Position numbers and translations under genes: made by a program
Shown: one piece after another, positions 34,503 through 43,763 of the stretch
Layout of the letters: every line of letters starts with the position of its first letter
How positions within the stretch are numbered: position 1 is the first letter of the stretch
Assembly (NCBI GenBank): GCA_025363475.1
Contig: JANYDS010000027.1
Coordinates: forward strand, 95,872 to 159,871
Reading direction: 5' to 3'
Length of the DNA: 64,000 nucleotides
Origin: Terriglobia bacterium
GTDB taxonomy: Bacteria; Acidobacteriota; Terriglobia; Bryobacterales; Bryobacteraceae
The notes under the pieces: model-generated
What the model was told of the DNA's origin: nothing
What the model saw: the letters and a program-made list of their open reading frames with translations, nothing else
Database searches by the model: none

Positions 34503-35875
34503 AACTGAGAGTCTGTTTTAGTTCTGTACAGATAACGGTTCCCCAGCCATATCCCTGAACCAACCAGCAGGCAATTGGCGATTGCTCGAACGGCCAAAAC
34601 ATCCGAAAGGGTCCCGTGGTGGGCTGCTATCCAGGTTCCGGCGGTGACGCCGCAACCCAGGACAAACATGACAAGGGCCGAGATTCTGACTCGCCGCGCA
34701 ACCAGTACGGCAATCCACGGGATGGCGTTGATACTCATGAAAAAATACGAGCCCGCCCACCACGCAAGAAGATGGCTTGAACCTTCGTAACCAGGGCCAA
34801 AAATTTTCCTCACGACGGTGACTGGCAGCGCTGTCACGATCAGGCACCAGGTGCCAACCAGCACGGTGGTCCACAGGAATCCGGTTTTTAGTTTACTGGC
34901 GGCCTGAATCCGGGCTCCTGTGGCCACCAGCGCGGAAACGGTTGGAATCAGATAACTCCGAATCGCATTGGAGAAGACTTGGATGGGAGCCACCAGTAAC
35001 CGCGGCGCTTCCAGGTGGCCAACAGCTGCTGTTCCCGCGACCCCGGCCACGATCCAGGTCGAAGAGTAAGTAAAAAGCAAATCGCTGAAAACTACCACAG
35101 CGCTCCAGCCGCCGATCGTCCAAGCTTCCTTGATCGATGTTACTATTTCCATCCCTGCGAAGGTAATGTAATGTCGGCTCTTGTAGATTGACATCAGCAA
35201 GCCCACCAAGGCCGAAACAACCAGTAGCAGGAGTCCGTCAACCGCATCAAGAATGAAGTGCAGACCCGTCAAGCCAAGGAATCGGATCGCGAAGAGAATC
35301 GGGAGGGCCAGCGCCAAAACCAGAATGAGGGTAGCTATGTCACAGATGCTTGCTGCGACGAACTCCTGGTGGATTTGCAGGACTCTGCGGAAGAACTCCT
35401 GGGCTTGATAGATCAGGAGGTAAGCGATGCCGGCCAGCAGGACCTTGAGATGGCTTGCGCCTATAGCTCCACTAACTCTGAACCCTTCATACACCAGCAG
35501 AGCAAATAGTGAAATTGCCGCCGACAGGAACAAATTGAACGACAGTAGCGATGCGGTGAAAGAACGCTGGCGCGCGAGAGGCAGCCCGGGGGCCAGTACA
35601 AGAAGCGGTCCAACGACTACGGCTACTTGCAGTGCCGCGATGAAGTTGATTCCGGCCAGCATTGCTGTGTACAGGCCGAACTCTCCCGGTGTTCCATTCC
35701 GGATCATGACGATGGCACAGACGAACGATTGCAGGCTGATTGCACCCTGGCCCCCGAAAACCGAGAGCACATGTGAGCCGGGAAGCAATTTGATCAGGGC
35801 CTCCCGCTTGCGGGGTTCCTCTTGCCATTCGCGTCTCGTCTTTGAAAGCTGCCTGCGAAACGAAGCGATCATCAT
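34499..35875 (-). CDS. Wzx-like polysaccharide flippase (MATE/MOP superfamily)
   Basis: The 458-residue membrane protein has about twelve hydrophobic helices and no large soluble domain. It is predicted to flip undecaprenyl-linked repeat units to the periplasmic face. The helix pattern, the length and the place between glycosyltransferase genes support Wzx over other transporters. Sequence motifs of this family are weak. The N-terminal 30 residues are basic and cytoplasmic. It is translationally coupled to the GT2 gene. Confidence 0.82.
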   Translation of the reverse strand: MMIASFRRQLSKTRREWQEEPRKREALIKLLPGSHVLSVFGGQGAISLQSFVCAIVMIRNGTPGEFGLYTAMLAGINFIAALQVAVVVGPLLVLAPGLPLARQRSFTASLLSFNLFLSAAISLFALLVYEGFRVSGAIGASHLKVLLAGIAYLLIYQAQEFFRRVLQIHQEFVAASICDIATLILVLALALPILFAIRFLGLTGLHFILDAVDGLLLLVVSALVGLLMSIYKSRHYITFAGMEIVTSIKEAWTIGGWSAVVVFSDLLFTYSSTWIVAGVAGTAAVGHLEAPRLLVAPIQVFSNAIRSYLIPTVSALVATGARIQAASKLKTGFLWTTVLVGTWCLIVTALPVTVVRKIFGPGYEGSSHLLAWWAGSYFFMSINAIPWIAVLVARRVRISALVMFVLGCGVTAGTWIAAHHGTLSDVLAVRAIANCLLVGSGIWLGNRYLYRTKTDSQL

Positions 35876-35939
35876 TTATGATCGGCGCGTGAATGCATTC
35901 ATGCCATACGCGCACCCCGCAGCGTTGCTCACGAGATTT

Positions 35940-36615
35940 TTAACCCGACTGTTCATTAGGAATAGCCACAATTGAATCCGCCGGACAATCCAGAGTCATC
36001 AATTTGTATTCATGTTTCCCGAGAATTACACCCACCGCGCCGGGAATTCCGGCGGAGGCCGCAAGTAACTCCTGAGGCGATGATTCGCATACAATTGCCG
36101 GACGGTATTTTCTCAAGGTGTCGGCGGCACCGGCAGAACACGAATGTGAGGCCCCCTTCAAATATAGCGACCCGAGCATCGCAGCCGTTTAGCATGATAT
36201 TTCCGCGCAAACGCCGGAGAGCCTCCGGTGGGGGTTCAATCGCCAGGACACGACTGGTGCCGGAAACCAACCGCGCCATGAACACCGTTAAGAGCCCGAT
36301 GTTAGCGCCCACATCAATCGCATCCCTCGCCGGATCAATCTTCTTTCGGATCAGGTCGAGCAGTTCAGGTTCGTAATTACTCTCAACCAGAACACGGCGC
36401 AAAATGTGGGAGGTTGCGCCGATTTCAAAAGCGCCGCCGAAATCCGGAATGCGGACGACTAAATCTCCCGATTCAATGTTTTGAAACAACTGGTCGTATG
36501 CGTGGAACAACTCCCGAATCACCAAACGCAGCATTTCTGACGATGCTCTTGATGAAATCCGGCAAGCGAAAACGGACTGACATAGATTAGGATTTGGACT
36601 TTCTATTGCGCCCAA
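35940..36615 (-). pseudogene. FkbM-family methyltransferase, broken copy
   Basis: The N-terminal frame (36010-36615) reads AIDVGANIGLLTVFMARLVSG and VLAIEPPPEALRRLRGNIML, the FkbM motif I-II region. The C-terminal family features (YRPAIVCESSPQELLAA, then KLMTLDCPADSIVAIP) are found in another frame (35940-36179). The stretch that should hold the TLD and KIDVEG-type motifs is absent, so the gene has both an internal deletion and a frameshift. The remaining DNA is still similar in style to its neighbours, suggesting decay in place. Confidence 0.82.
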
Positions 36616-36654
36616 GCGCAGGCTTGGAGTGATACCCCAAAGGACCGGCAGGAA

Positions 36655-38865
36655 TCAGTCGCTGAGCGGTTTGTAATAACGGCTATAGTATTTCCCGTAA
36701 TAGCCGTAGTAGTAATAGCGTTCGCTCATATCGGCGCGGACTTCATTCAGCGTCAATCCAATCACGTTCGCCTTCAGGCGTCTGAGGTTGCTGAATACGC
36801 TGGCAACGGCCGCTTTTTCAGTCTGGCCGGCAAGCGCCACCACCACGACTCCATCCACCAGCGCCGCAATCTGAAGAGACTCTGCGAATCCGAGCAGCGG
36901 CGGGGCATCACAAATGATCAAATCGTATTCATTCGCCGCATCAGCCAGGAGCACTTTGAGCGTTTCACCCAAGCCGTCAGCGGCACGCCGCGACGGCGGG
37001 CCTGCCGGCAGAACATCCAGATATGGCAAGCCTTCAGGCGACTGCAATGCATCTCTCCACGCTGTATCGTTGTTGATCACATCCGAAAGCCCGAACTCAT
37101 TCTTCAGCCCGACATGGTGATAAACGCCAGGGCGGCGCAAATCCGCGTCGATCAGAAGAGTCTTGCGCTTTTGCTGACTGTGAACCACCGCCAGATGAAC
37201 CGCAGTCGTCGTTTTACCTTCACGGGGGGTCGCCGAAGTGATCAGCAGGCTCTTCGGACGACTGGTTGCGTGAGGAAGCAGAATCGAATCGCGGAGCGTC
37301 CGGACGGCTTCTTCATATGCGTTGGCCGCGCCTTTGGAACTCCCGAAAAATGGCCGGTGTTCCGACCCTGGCGCCACACTGGGCAGGTGACCACGCCAAG
37401 CCTTAACGACAGGCAACGAACCGAGCACTTCCGTCTGCAACTGTCGCTGGATCTGATCAGGGTCGCGAAGGGTATGGTCAAGACCCTCGGCCAGGAATAT
37501 CGCGCCTATGCCCAACAAAGTCGACGCCAGTAACGCCAGAAGCGCATTCGATCTGGTGTTGGGGAAAACGGGGCGCAGTGCTGGCCGCGCCGGATCGGCC
37601 AGACGAATCGCGCTGTTCTGGAAGCTCGCGTTGATGCCTGCTTCTTTGATCCGTTTGGTGAGTTCGTCGTACAGCGCTTTATCAGAATCGGCATCGCGTT
37701 TGAGGGCCGAATATTCCGACGAACGGGCGTTGATCCGATCAAACTCTTCTTTGGTTTGACCGACGGACTCCTGAAGCAGGTCCTCACGGTTTCTCGCGTC
37801 CTTATACTCGACATTGACTCGCTGCGTGACGTTAGCTTTCAGCGCTTCAAACTGCCGTTCCAGTTCCGCCTGTTTCAGCGCAGCCTTTCGGTATTCCGGA
37901 TGGTTGGTCCCGTACTGCGCCTTGATGGCACCGAATTTTTCAGTTTCATCGGCGAGTTTTTGGGCAAACTGACGGATCTGCTCTCCCTGGGCTGAGACTT
38001 CGAGGGCTTCAAACGCCCCGCCCTTCACCGAGTTGTTAGCCGCCTCTTTGCGGATTCTGTCTGCCTGCGAGGTGGTATATTCCGTGTTCAGCTGGAGCAG
38101 GCGAGCCGTCAGGATGTTTGTTTTCGCCTCCGGGTTGATTACGCTGGTCTCTTTTTCAAACTGCGCGACCAGGGCTGAAGACTTTTCCACCTTGGTCTTC
38201 AAATCCTCAAGCTGCTTATCCATAAACGTCGTCAGGTCCGCGGAGGCGCGATAACGAATCTCAAACGTATGTTCCCGATAGCTTTGCGCTACCGCATTCG
38301 CGACGTCAGCTGCAAACTGAGGATCCGGTGAACGATAGCTGATCTGAAGAATGTAGGTCTTTGGTGGACGGTTGATTCTCAGACCTGCCAAACCGATGGG
38401 AGCAGCATCGGCCTGGGCTGATGCCGCAGCGGGTTTGCCTGTTTCAGTCGCGCCCATTTTGAACCGCCGGGCTACGGGACGCAGTACAGAGTCGGATTTG
38501 ATCAGCTCAATCTGGGTACTCAAAAACGCATCGGTATCCGCCATGCCACCCCTGCCGCCGGTCGCCTCCTGGCCGATCACGCCTGTGGGGGTCATCCGGT
38601 CGACGTCCAGGGTGGCGGTTGATTCATAGATCGGCGTCAACCGGGAAGAAACCACAATCGTTGAGGCCACAGCAATCGCCACGAAAGCCAGCAGGCTCCA
38701 CTTGTGACGCCGAAGCATCCAGACATAGTGCGAGAGCGGAACGACTGGTTCGTCGGACTCCTGCCGTTCCGGAGGAGCCTGGTAGATCGCATACCGCTCG
38801 ACCGCTCCCTGCGGTGTATTTGAATCTCCGGCAGGTAAAGATCGATTGTTGGGTTCGTTACGCAT
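36655..38865 (-). CDS. Wzc-like polysaccharide co-polymerase with fused tyrosine kinase
   Basis: This 736-residue inner-membrane protein has two membrane helices (about 55-75 and 435-455) flanking a long periplasmic coiled-coil region and a C-terminal BY-kinase. Walker A is SATPREGKTTT (about 547), Walker A' LLIDADLRRPG and Walker B LIICDAPPLLG (about 653). The last 25 residues are a tyrosine cluster (YYYYGYYGKYYSRYY) that should be autophosphorylated. It controls chain length and export of the polysaccharide. Its likely phosphatase is the CpsB-type protein at 17189. AGGAAA precedes ATG 38865. No Wza-like outer-membrane partner is encoded nearby. Confidence 0.95.
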   Translation of the reverse strand: MRNEPNNRSLPAGDSNTPQGAVERYAIYQAPPERQESDEPVVPLSHYVWMLRRHKWSLLAFVAIAVASTIVVSSRLTPIYESTATLDVDRMTPTGVIGQEATGGRGGMADTDAFLSTQIELIKSDSVLRPVARRFKMGATETGKPAAASAQADAAPIGLAGLRINRPPKTYILQISYRSPDPQFAADVANAVAQSYREHTFEIRYRASADLTTFMDKQLEDLKTKVEKSSALVAQFEKETSVINPEAKTNILTARLLQLNTEYTTSQADRIRKEAANNSVKGGAFEALEVSAQGEQIRQFAQKLADETEKFGAIKAQYGTNHPEYRKAALKQAELERQFEALKANVTQRVNVEYKDARNREDLLQESVGQTKEEFDRINARSSEYSALKRDADSDKALYDELTKRIKEAGINASFQNSAIRLADPARPALRPVFPNTRSNALLALLASTLLGIGAIFLAEGLDHTLRDPDQIQRQLQTEVLGSLPVVKAWRGHLPSVAPGSEHRPFFGSSKGAANAYEEAVRTLRDSILLPHATSRPKSLLITSATPREGKTTTAVHLAVVHSQQKRKTLLIDADLRRPGVYHHVGLKNEFGLSDVINNDTAWRDALQSPEGLPYLDVLPAGPPSRRAADGLGETLKVLLADAANEYDLIICDAPPLLGFAESLQIAALVDGVVVVALAGQTEKAAVASVFSNLRRLKANVIGLTLNEVRADMSERYYYYGYYGKYYSRYYKPLSD

Positions 38866-39003
38866 TTTTTCCTGAGCGTTGTCGCGCTGTTTCTGTACTA
38901 TTCAGAGTGTCCGGGACTGGTAGCCTGTTTCAACGCATTCACCATGACTTGGTTTAGGTTCGACCGGTATGTGCGCAGACAAAGCTCACGCATTCTCAGT
39001 CCC

Positions 39004-39041
39004 AAATGACGCCCCAAAAAACAAATGACGCCCCAAAAAAC
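39004..39041. repeat. Exact 19-bp tandem duplication
   Basis: AAATGACGCCCCAAAAAAC occurs twice head to tail at 39004-39022 and 39023-39041. It lies in the 325-bp non-coding stretch 38866-39190 between the Wzc-like gene and the second Wzy-like gene, upstream of wzc in the direction of transcription. The remainder of that stretch shows no gene or clear terminator. Confidence 0.8.
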
Positions 39042-39190
39042 GTATGAAATCCCATTTCTGCCCTGCAACCAGGGGGCCATTACTTCTATTCTATATTTTC
39101 AGGTTAAACATGTGCCAGTGTCAAGCTCGCGAAACCTGGCTTTGGACTTGAGGAATGGCGGCCAAAGGACCTGTGCTCAGGGGTTTTAGG

Positions 39191-40375
39191 CTAAGCAGCC
39201 TCGGACCTTCGAGCCCCGCGACGCTCCGTTTCACGCCCCAGTTGCGCAACCGCTCCCGCCATAATGAACCACCAGAGTTGCAGCGAGAGCTGACGGGTAG
39301 GGTAATCCACCCACGCATGAACCATCACACCGACCAGCCCCAGGCCCCAGACGGAACGTGCTGCCGGTACCACCAGCCATGCGATCAAGCCGAGCATCAT
39401 CGCGACAAACGGGATTCCGCCTTCAACTGCCCACTGCACCCAGTCGTTGTGTGCTTCGTTGACAATTACGGCCATATCGTTGGTGGCGAAACGGGGATAA
39501 ACGGCACGCCATGTTCCCATTCCGAAGCCCAGCCACGGCCGTTCCGGAATCATATGCAGTGTTGATTCGGTAAGCTGGCCGCGCAAATGGTAAGGGTTGT
39601 TTTCCTGCATTCGTCCCCAAATCACATCCGTGCCGACGACAGCCGCAGCCGCTGATGACAACACCATCAGAACCGCAACCATGCCCAGGCCCGCCTGAAA
39701 TTTCAGCCGCCGACCCAAAACCCCGATTACCAGAAACACAACCAGTTCACCCAGAACGACCAGGGTCCCGGCCCGGGACGCGCTGGTGACTGTCGCCGCA
39801 AAGAGTGCGGCAAAACAGAGTCCGCCCGAAACCAGCTTTCCGTTCACCACTTTCCAGAGGGCGATTGGCGCGGCGAGTTCCATAAGCACCGCGAAATGGT
39901 TCTTGTAATACAGGGTTCCGACGACATTGTCGTCCGCCAGAAAAATCCCGAATACTTTCACTGGCTTGCTGAGGGACTGAAGGATTGCGGCCAGCGCCAG
40001 TACAACAGCAACCCAAAGCATGATTTCGAGAAAGACCCGCCTGTTCCGTCCCGAACGCAGAATCTGACTGCCCAGGACAAACGCCACCAGACACATTGCC
40101 CACAGAACGGCAGCTCTGAGTGTTGTGGAGCCGAGCACGCTGGTGCCGAGGCCCAGCTGCAGCAACGCCCACAAAGTCAGCGGAACCACGAGTAGCGTTT
40201 GGGGGGGTAACGAGACCTCGTCTCCTGTCAAAGCCCAGGCCAGCGCCACCAGGCTCAAGCCTGCCGTGACCACCGTATTGGGCCAGTAGCGGGGAATCCA
40301 GCCCACCAGCAAACCGGCCAAAATAGCCAGTGCCAGGGCCATTGCGAACGCGAAGCCGGGCGGTCTGCGGTTCAT
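39191..40375 (-). CDS. O-antigen ligase / Wzy-like polymerase (second)
   Basis: The 394-residue polytopic protein has about eleven helices. The long loop has the Wzy_C pattern LRGQLTESTLHMIPERPWLGFGMGTWRAVYP, with the downstream His of NEAHNDWVQWAVEGG. Those Arg and His positions are typical catalytic candidates in O-antigen ligase-type enzymes. ATG 40373-40375 overlaps the TGA of the upstream TPR-like gene (ATGA), so the two are coupled. It is separated from the Wzc-like gene by a 325-bp spacer. Confidence 0.88.
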   Translation of the reverse strand: MNRRPPGFAFAMALALAILAGLLVGWIPRYWPNTVVTAGLSLVALAWALTGDEVSLPPQTLLVVPLTLWALLQLGLGTSVLGSTTLRAAVLWAMCLVAFVLGSQILRSGRNRRVFLEIMLWVAVVLALAAILQSLSKPVKVFGIFLADDNVVGTLYYKNHFAVLMELAAPIALWKVVNGKLVSGGLCFAALFAATVTSASRAGTLVVLGELVVFLVIGVLGRRLKFQAGLGMVAVLMVLSSAAAAVVGTDVIWGRMQENNPYHLRGQLTESTLHMIPERPWLGFGMGTWRAVYPRFATNDMAVIVNEAHNDWVQWAVEGGIPFVAMMLGLIAWLVVPAARSVWGLGLVGVMVHAWVDYPTRQLSLQLWWFIMAGAVAQLGRETERRGARRSEAA

Positions 40376-41625
40376 GAGCCAAACTCCAGACGTACCGAGG
40401 AAAGCTCAAGCACTCCGGAAGAGCGGGTGGTGCCTGGAGCGCGGGCGTACTGGAGATCGACCTGAACACCGGCGAGGTTGGCAGGCGTAGAAAAACTGCA
40501 AACGCCCTTGCCTCCGTTTCCCAGCAAGGGTGGGCACTCTGCCAGCACTGCCCCGGAACTGGTCAGTATGCGGAAGCCGAAACCGGGGTCCGCTGGCAGA
40601 CTTAACCTTGTACCGTCGCTTTTCCAGACAAGACGGTATTTTCGATCTGCCAGCACCGGTGCATTGGTAATCAGCAGGCGCACGGACTGGGGCTGATTGC
40701 CGTCCAGTTCCAGCCGCAATGCGGAGAAATCACTGGCAGGGAAAATTCCCGACCCTTCTGTAATGCGCCAGCTGAAAGCCCCGGCGTTCCGGGGAAAGCT
40801 GAACTCGGGGTCGGCTATCGAAATGGCGGTTGCGGGGTCAAGGCGCCCCGATTTTACAAGACTTCGGTCTACCAGTTGATTCCAGATTCGGGCTGCCTCG
40901 GGCATCCGCTCCGCCGCCAGCATTGCATCAGTAAAGCCGACAATCGCGTCAACGTCGTGCTTGTCGGACCGGTCCATGGCCTCCAGTGCGACCGGCCACC
41001 AGGCGAGTGCAGGCTCCCAGCGTTTGTTACCAGTCAGGTACTGCAGATATGCGAGCGCTGTTTCGCCGCGGCGGGGAATAAAGGCCTGAATTTTCTTCGC
41101 ATCATCCGTTATTCTCCAGCAAAGATCGAACACTGCCGTGGGATCAAAACCGGTCGGTTCCAGCGCAAGGCAGCGCTTCACCATCGGCCAGAAGTTATCC
41201 ATGCGCCCCGTCCGGTAACAAAAGTTCGCCAGAGTCCAGGCCGGTTTGTATTGATGATCCAGTTGTGTGGCCTGAAGCAGGAAATGTTCAGCCTGAGCCA
41301 GGTCGCCGTGTTGTTCCGCACGCAGCCCGAGGGTCATCTGCAATTCAGAACTCAGCGGATTCAGCCGGGCTGTGCGCGTCAGTGCCGCGTCAACATCCGG
41401 AGAGTCCTCGCCATCGTCGAGGCGGCGCAAGACCCCGCGAGTCGCGTAATCTGCATCGGCGGGAAGAATCGCCATCGCCCGGTGAAGCCCGGCAGTAGTT
41501 CCTGGCGCAAAGGAATAATCGGCTCGGGCCAGTTGGATGGATTTCCAGAGCGCAAAACCGCAGAGGACAATCACGACTGCCCTTACCAAAAGCTCCAGAG
41601 TGGTTTTCATGCGCTTTTCCAGCAT
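40372..41625 (-). CDS. Membrane-anchored TPR-like protein of the polysaccharide locus
   Basis: The 417-residue protein has one N-terminal membrane helix (about 13-30). Helical repeats follow (about 60-250) with TPR-like patterns (LNPLSSELQMTLGLRAEQHG, AEHFLLQATQLDHQYKPAWTLA). A C-terminal beta-rich domain (about 275-417) resembles a jelly-roll/carbohydrate-binding module. The function is unknown. Coupling to the Wzy-like gene suggests that it helps or organises the polymerase in the periplasm. A later ATG (41610) is a possible alternative start. Confidence 0.68.
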   Translation of the reverse strand: MLEKRMKTTLELLVRAVVIVLCGFALWKSIQLARADYSFAPGTTAGLHRAMAILPADADYATRGVLRRLDDGEDSPDVDAALTRTARLNPLSSELQMTLGLRAEQHGDLAQAEHFLLQATQLDHQYKPAWTLANFCYRTGRMDNFWPMVKRCLALEPTGFDPTAVFDLCWRITDDAKKIQAFIPRRGETALAYLQYLTGNKRWEPALAWWPVALEAMDRSDKHDVDAIVGFTDAMLAAERMPEAARIWNQLVDRSLVKSGRLDPATAISIADPEFSFPRNAGAFSWRITEGSGIFPASDFSALRLELDGNQPQSVRLLITNAPVLADRKYRLVWKSDGTRLSLPADPGFGFRILTSSGAVLAECPPLLGNGGKGVCSFSTPANLAGVQVDLQYARAPGTTRSSGVLELSSVRLEFGS

Positions 41626-41664
41626 CCCACCCTGCGCCGGGGTACTGCAAGAACGCGCCGTACT

Positions 41665-42906
41665 TTAGACGCTGACGTCAGAGGGAGCGTCAACTTCGCC
41701 GAATACCCGGGCTTTGCGCTCCCGGCCGAGGCCCGCGATGATACTGGCACCACCGAATGCCAGCGCGGCAGTCAGGGCCATGGTTGTCGCGTAGGACAAG
41801 TGTTCCGCCAGCGATGCCTGGATCCAGACGATTGTACTTGAAAAGAGGACGCCGCACTGGTAGGCGAACCCAGGCAGAAAGCCGCGGACGCTATCCGGCG
41901 AGAGTTCCGACAGATGCGCCGGCACCACGCCCCAGGCACCCTGAACCATGAATTGCATCAGAAACGCGCCCACAATCAGCAACGTTTGTGTGGGAGCGAG
42001 GGACCAGAGGGGGATTACCGCCATAGCCAGCACCAGCGCTGTCACCATGGCGCGTTTCCGGCCCGCGATATCAGAATAGTAGCCACCCGCGACGCCGCCG
42101 ATTATGGCACCGACGCCAGCGATGGCTGAGATCATCGAACGTTTCGAAGCATCAAAATGCCAGAATCGCTGCAGGAAGGTGGGATACATGTCCTGCGTTC
42201 CGTGCGAGCAGAAATTCATGAAAGTCATCAGCAGCACCAGATACGCGAAGAGCTTCCAGTTGGCGAAGATTGCGGTGCGCTGATCTTTCCAGGTCGTGTT
42301 CCGCGTTTGTTGCCAGACCGAGGATTCGGTTACGTAAAAACGCACGTAAACAGCCAGGAGTGCGGGCAGCCCTCCGAGGAGAAACATCGGCCGCCAGCCC
42401 CATTTCTGGAACAGAAACAAGAAACAAAGCGAAGCCAGCAGGTTGCCCAGGGCGTAGCCTTCCTGGAGGAAGCCGGAGACCAGTCCGCGGAGACGAGGCG
42501 GGACTTTTTCGAGGGCGAGCGACCCGCCCACGCCCCAGATGCCACCCATGCCGATGCCGAACAGGGCACGGAGCACCAGGAATGAGTGATAGCCGGGCGC
42601 AAATGCAGTGGCGACTTCGATGACAGAGAAGAATACGAGGTTCACCATGAACGGGCGGCGACGTCCATAACGGTCGGCCAGGAGTCCGAATAGTAAACCA
42701 CCAATAGGTCTGAGAACTAAGGTGATAGTGATGGCAAAAGCCATTTCGGTGTCGGAACGGCCGAATTCCTTGCCAATTGCGGTCAGGCAGTAGACGACAA
42801 GAAAGTAGTCAAAGGCATCAAGCGTCCAGCCAAGAAAGCCCGCCGTGACGGCGGAAGTCTGGTCGGAGCGCCCTTGCCTGCTAACAACTGGGTTGGCAGG
42901 GTTCAC
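41665..42906 (-). CDS. MFS transporter, metabolite:H+ symporter (sialate/organic-acid transporter-like)
   Basis: The 413-residue permease has twelve helices. The MFS signature GLLADRYGRRRPFM lies after helix 2, and the second-half counterpart YYSDIAGRKRAMV is also present. The N-terminal ... FLGWTLDAFDYFLVVY and GIGMGGIWGVGGSLALEKVP segments place it with the NanT/ShiA-type group that imports carboxylated compounds with protons. The substrate is not known. The start is GTG 42904-42906. It is separated from the polysaccharide genes by 39 bp and is probably not part of that pathway. Confidence 0.88.
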   Translation of the reverse strand: MNPANPVVSRQGRSDQTSAVTAGFLGWTLDAFDYFLVVYCLTAIGKEFGRSDTEMAFAITITLVLRPIGGLLFGLLADRYGRRRPFMVNLVFFSVIEVATAFAPGYHSFLVLRALFGIGMGGIWGVGGSLALEKVPPRLRGLVSGFLQEGYALGNLLASLCFLFLFQKWGWRPMFLLGGLPALLAVYVRFYVTESSVWQQTRNTTWKDQRTAIFANWKLFAYLVLLMTFMNFCSHGTQDMYPTFLQRFWHFDASKRSMISAIAGVGAIIGGVAGGYYSDIAGRKRAMVTALVLAMAVIPLWSLAPTQTLLIVGAFLMQFMVQGAWGVVPAHLSELSPDSVRGFLPGFAYQCGVLFSSTIVWIQASLAEHLSYATTMALTAALAFGGASIIAGLGRERKARVFGEVDAPSDVSV

Positions 42907-42976
42907 TCGGATGATTGTATATGAGTAGCGGAAAATCTGGAGGTGCGTGCCGGGATGGTGTCACGCTGTTGTCCTT

Positions 42977-42997
42977 ATGTTCCCTGTATGGGAACAT
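42977..42997. promoter_or_regulatory. Operator-like inverted repeat of the higBA operon
   Basis: ATGTTCCC (42977-42984) and GGGAACAT (42990-42997) are perfect inverted arms around a 5-bp centre, 6 bp before the toxin start codon. This is the expected place for autoregulation by the HigA-type antitoxin or HigBA complex. Confidence 0.7.
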
Positions 42998-43003
42998 GGA
43001 TCA

Positions 43004-43285
43004 GTGAGGATCATTAGTAAAAAAGCGATCCGCGAATTCGGTAAGAAGTATTCTGATTCACTGGCGTCGCTGGAAAGTTGGGTAAAACAGGTGAAGGCCG
43101 CTGACTGGAAAAATACCGCCGAACTTCGGTTGACGTTTCAGGACGCCGACTTCGTCAACGACAAAGTGGTTTTTAACATCGCGCAGAACCGTTACCGACT
43201 CATCGTATGGATCGCTTACCGTACTCGCACCGTCTGCATCAAAGCAATCCTTACACACAAGCAATACGACAAGGAGGATATTTAG
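43004..43285 (+). CDS. higB: HigB-type mRNA interferase toxin
   Basis: The 93-residue RelE-superfamily toxin is of the HigB type. It has VRIISKKAIREFGKKYSDS at the N-terminus, WKNTAELRLTFQDADFV, then the core NIAQNRYRLIVWIAYRTRTV and ILTHKQYDKEDI at the end, carrying the conserved basic residues and final Tyr of the family. It would cut mRNA at the ribosome. GTG 43004 is chosen because family members begin at this point and the operator repeat occupies the DNA just upstream. The toxin gene precedes the antitoxin, as in other higBA operons. Confidence 0.9.
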   Translation: MRIISKKAIREFGKKYSDSLASLESWVKQVKAADWKNTAELRLTFQDADFVNDKVVFNIAQNRYRLIVWIAYRTRTVCIKAILTHKQYDKEDI

Positions 43286-43286
43286 A

Positions 43287-43715
43287 ATGGCCACACGCAC
43301 GAATATGGCTGCCCCGCCCCCGATCGACCTCAAGCGTTACGGCAAGCTTTTGGTCCGGTTTACGCCCAGGATCATCGAGACAGAAAAAGAGAACGATGCC
43401 GCTCTTGCTGTCATCGAACGTCTGATGGCCAAGGGCGAAGACAACTTCAGCCCGGAAGAAAGTGCCCTCTTTGCGCTTCTCGTGTCCCTGGTCGAAAAGT
43501 TTGAGGAAACGGCATATCCGATTGCGGATGCCCCGCCGCGGGAGGTACTCAGGGATCTCATGGAACACAATGATCTGAAAGCCATTGATCTTGCTGAAAT
43601 TTTCGGCTCGCGGTCTAAAATTTCGGAAGTGCTGTCCGGCAAGCGATCCATAAGCGTGGCTCAGGCCAAGCTGCTGGGAAACCGCTTCCACGTTTCTCCC
43701 GTGGCCTTCATCTAA
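43287..43715 (+). CDS. higA: HigA-type antitoxin with XRE helix-turn-helix
   Basis: The 142-residue antitoxin starts 1 bp after the toxin stop codon. The N-terminal 80 residues are helical and probably bind the toxin (AVIERLMAKGEDNFSPEES and neighbours). The C-terminal part is an XRE-type HTH (LRDLMEHNDLKAIDLAEIFG, then SRSKISEVLSGKRSISVAQA and LLGNRFHVSPVAFI). It should neutralise HigB and repress its own promoter at the inverted repeat at 42977-42997. The module sits next to a tRNA gene, a frequent place for mobile or acquired modules. Confidence 0.92.
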   Translation: MATRTNMAAPPPIDLKRYGKLLVRFTPRIIETEKENDAALAVIERLMAKGEDNFSPEESALFALLVSLVEKFEETAYPIADAPPREVLRDLMEHNDLKAIDLAEIFGSRSKISEVLSGKRSISVAQAKLLGNRFHVSPVAFI

Positions 43716-43763
43716 AACGGTCAGGGAGAGCCGCAAAATTGGTTTTCAAATGATGGGAAAAAT

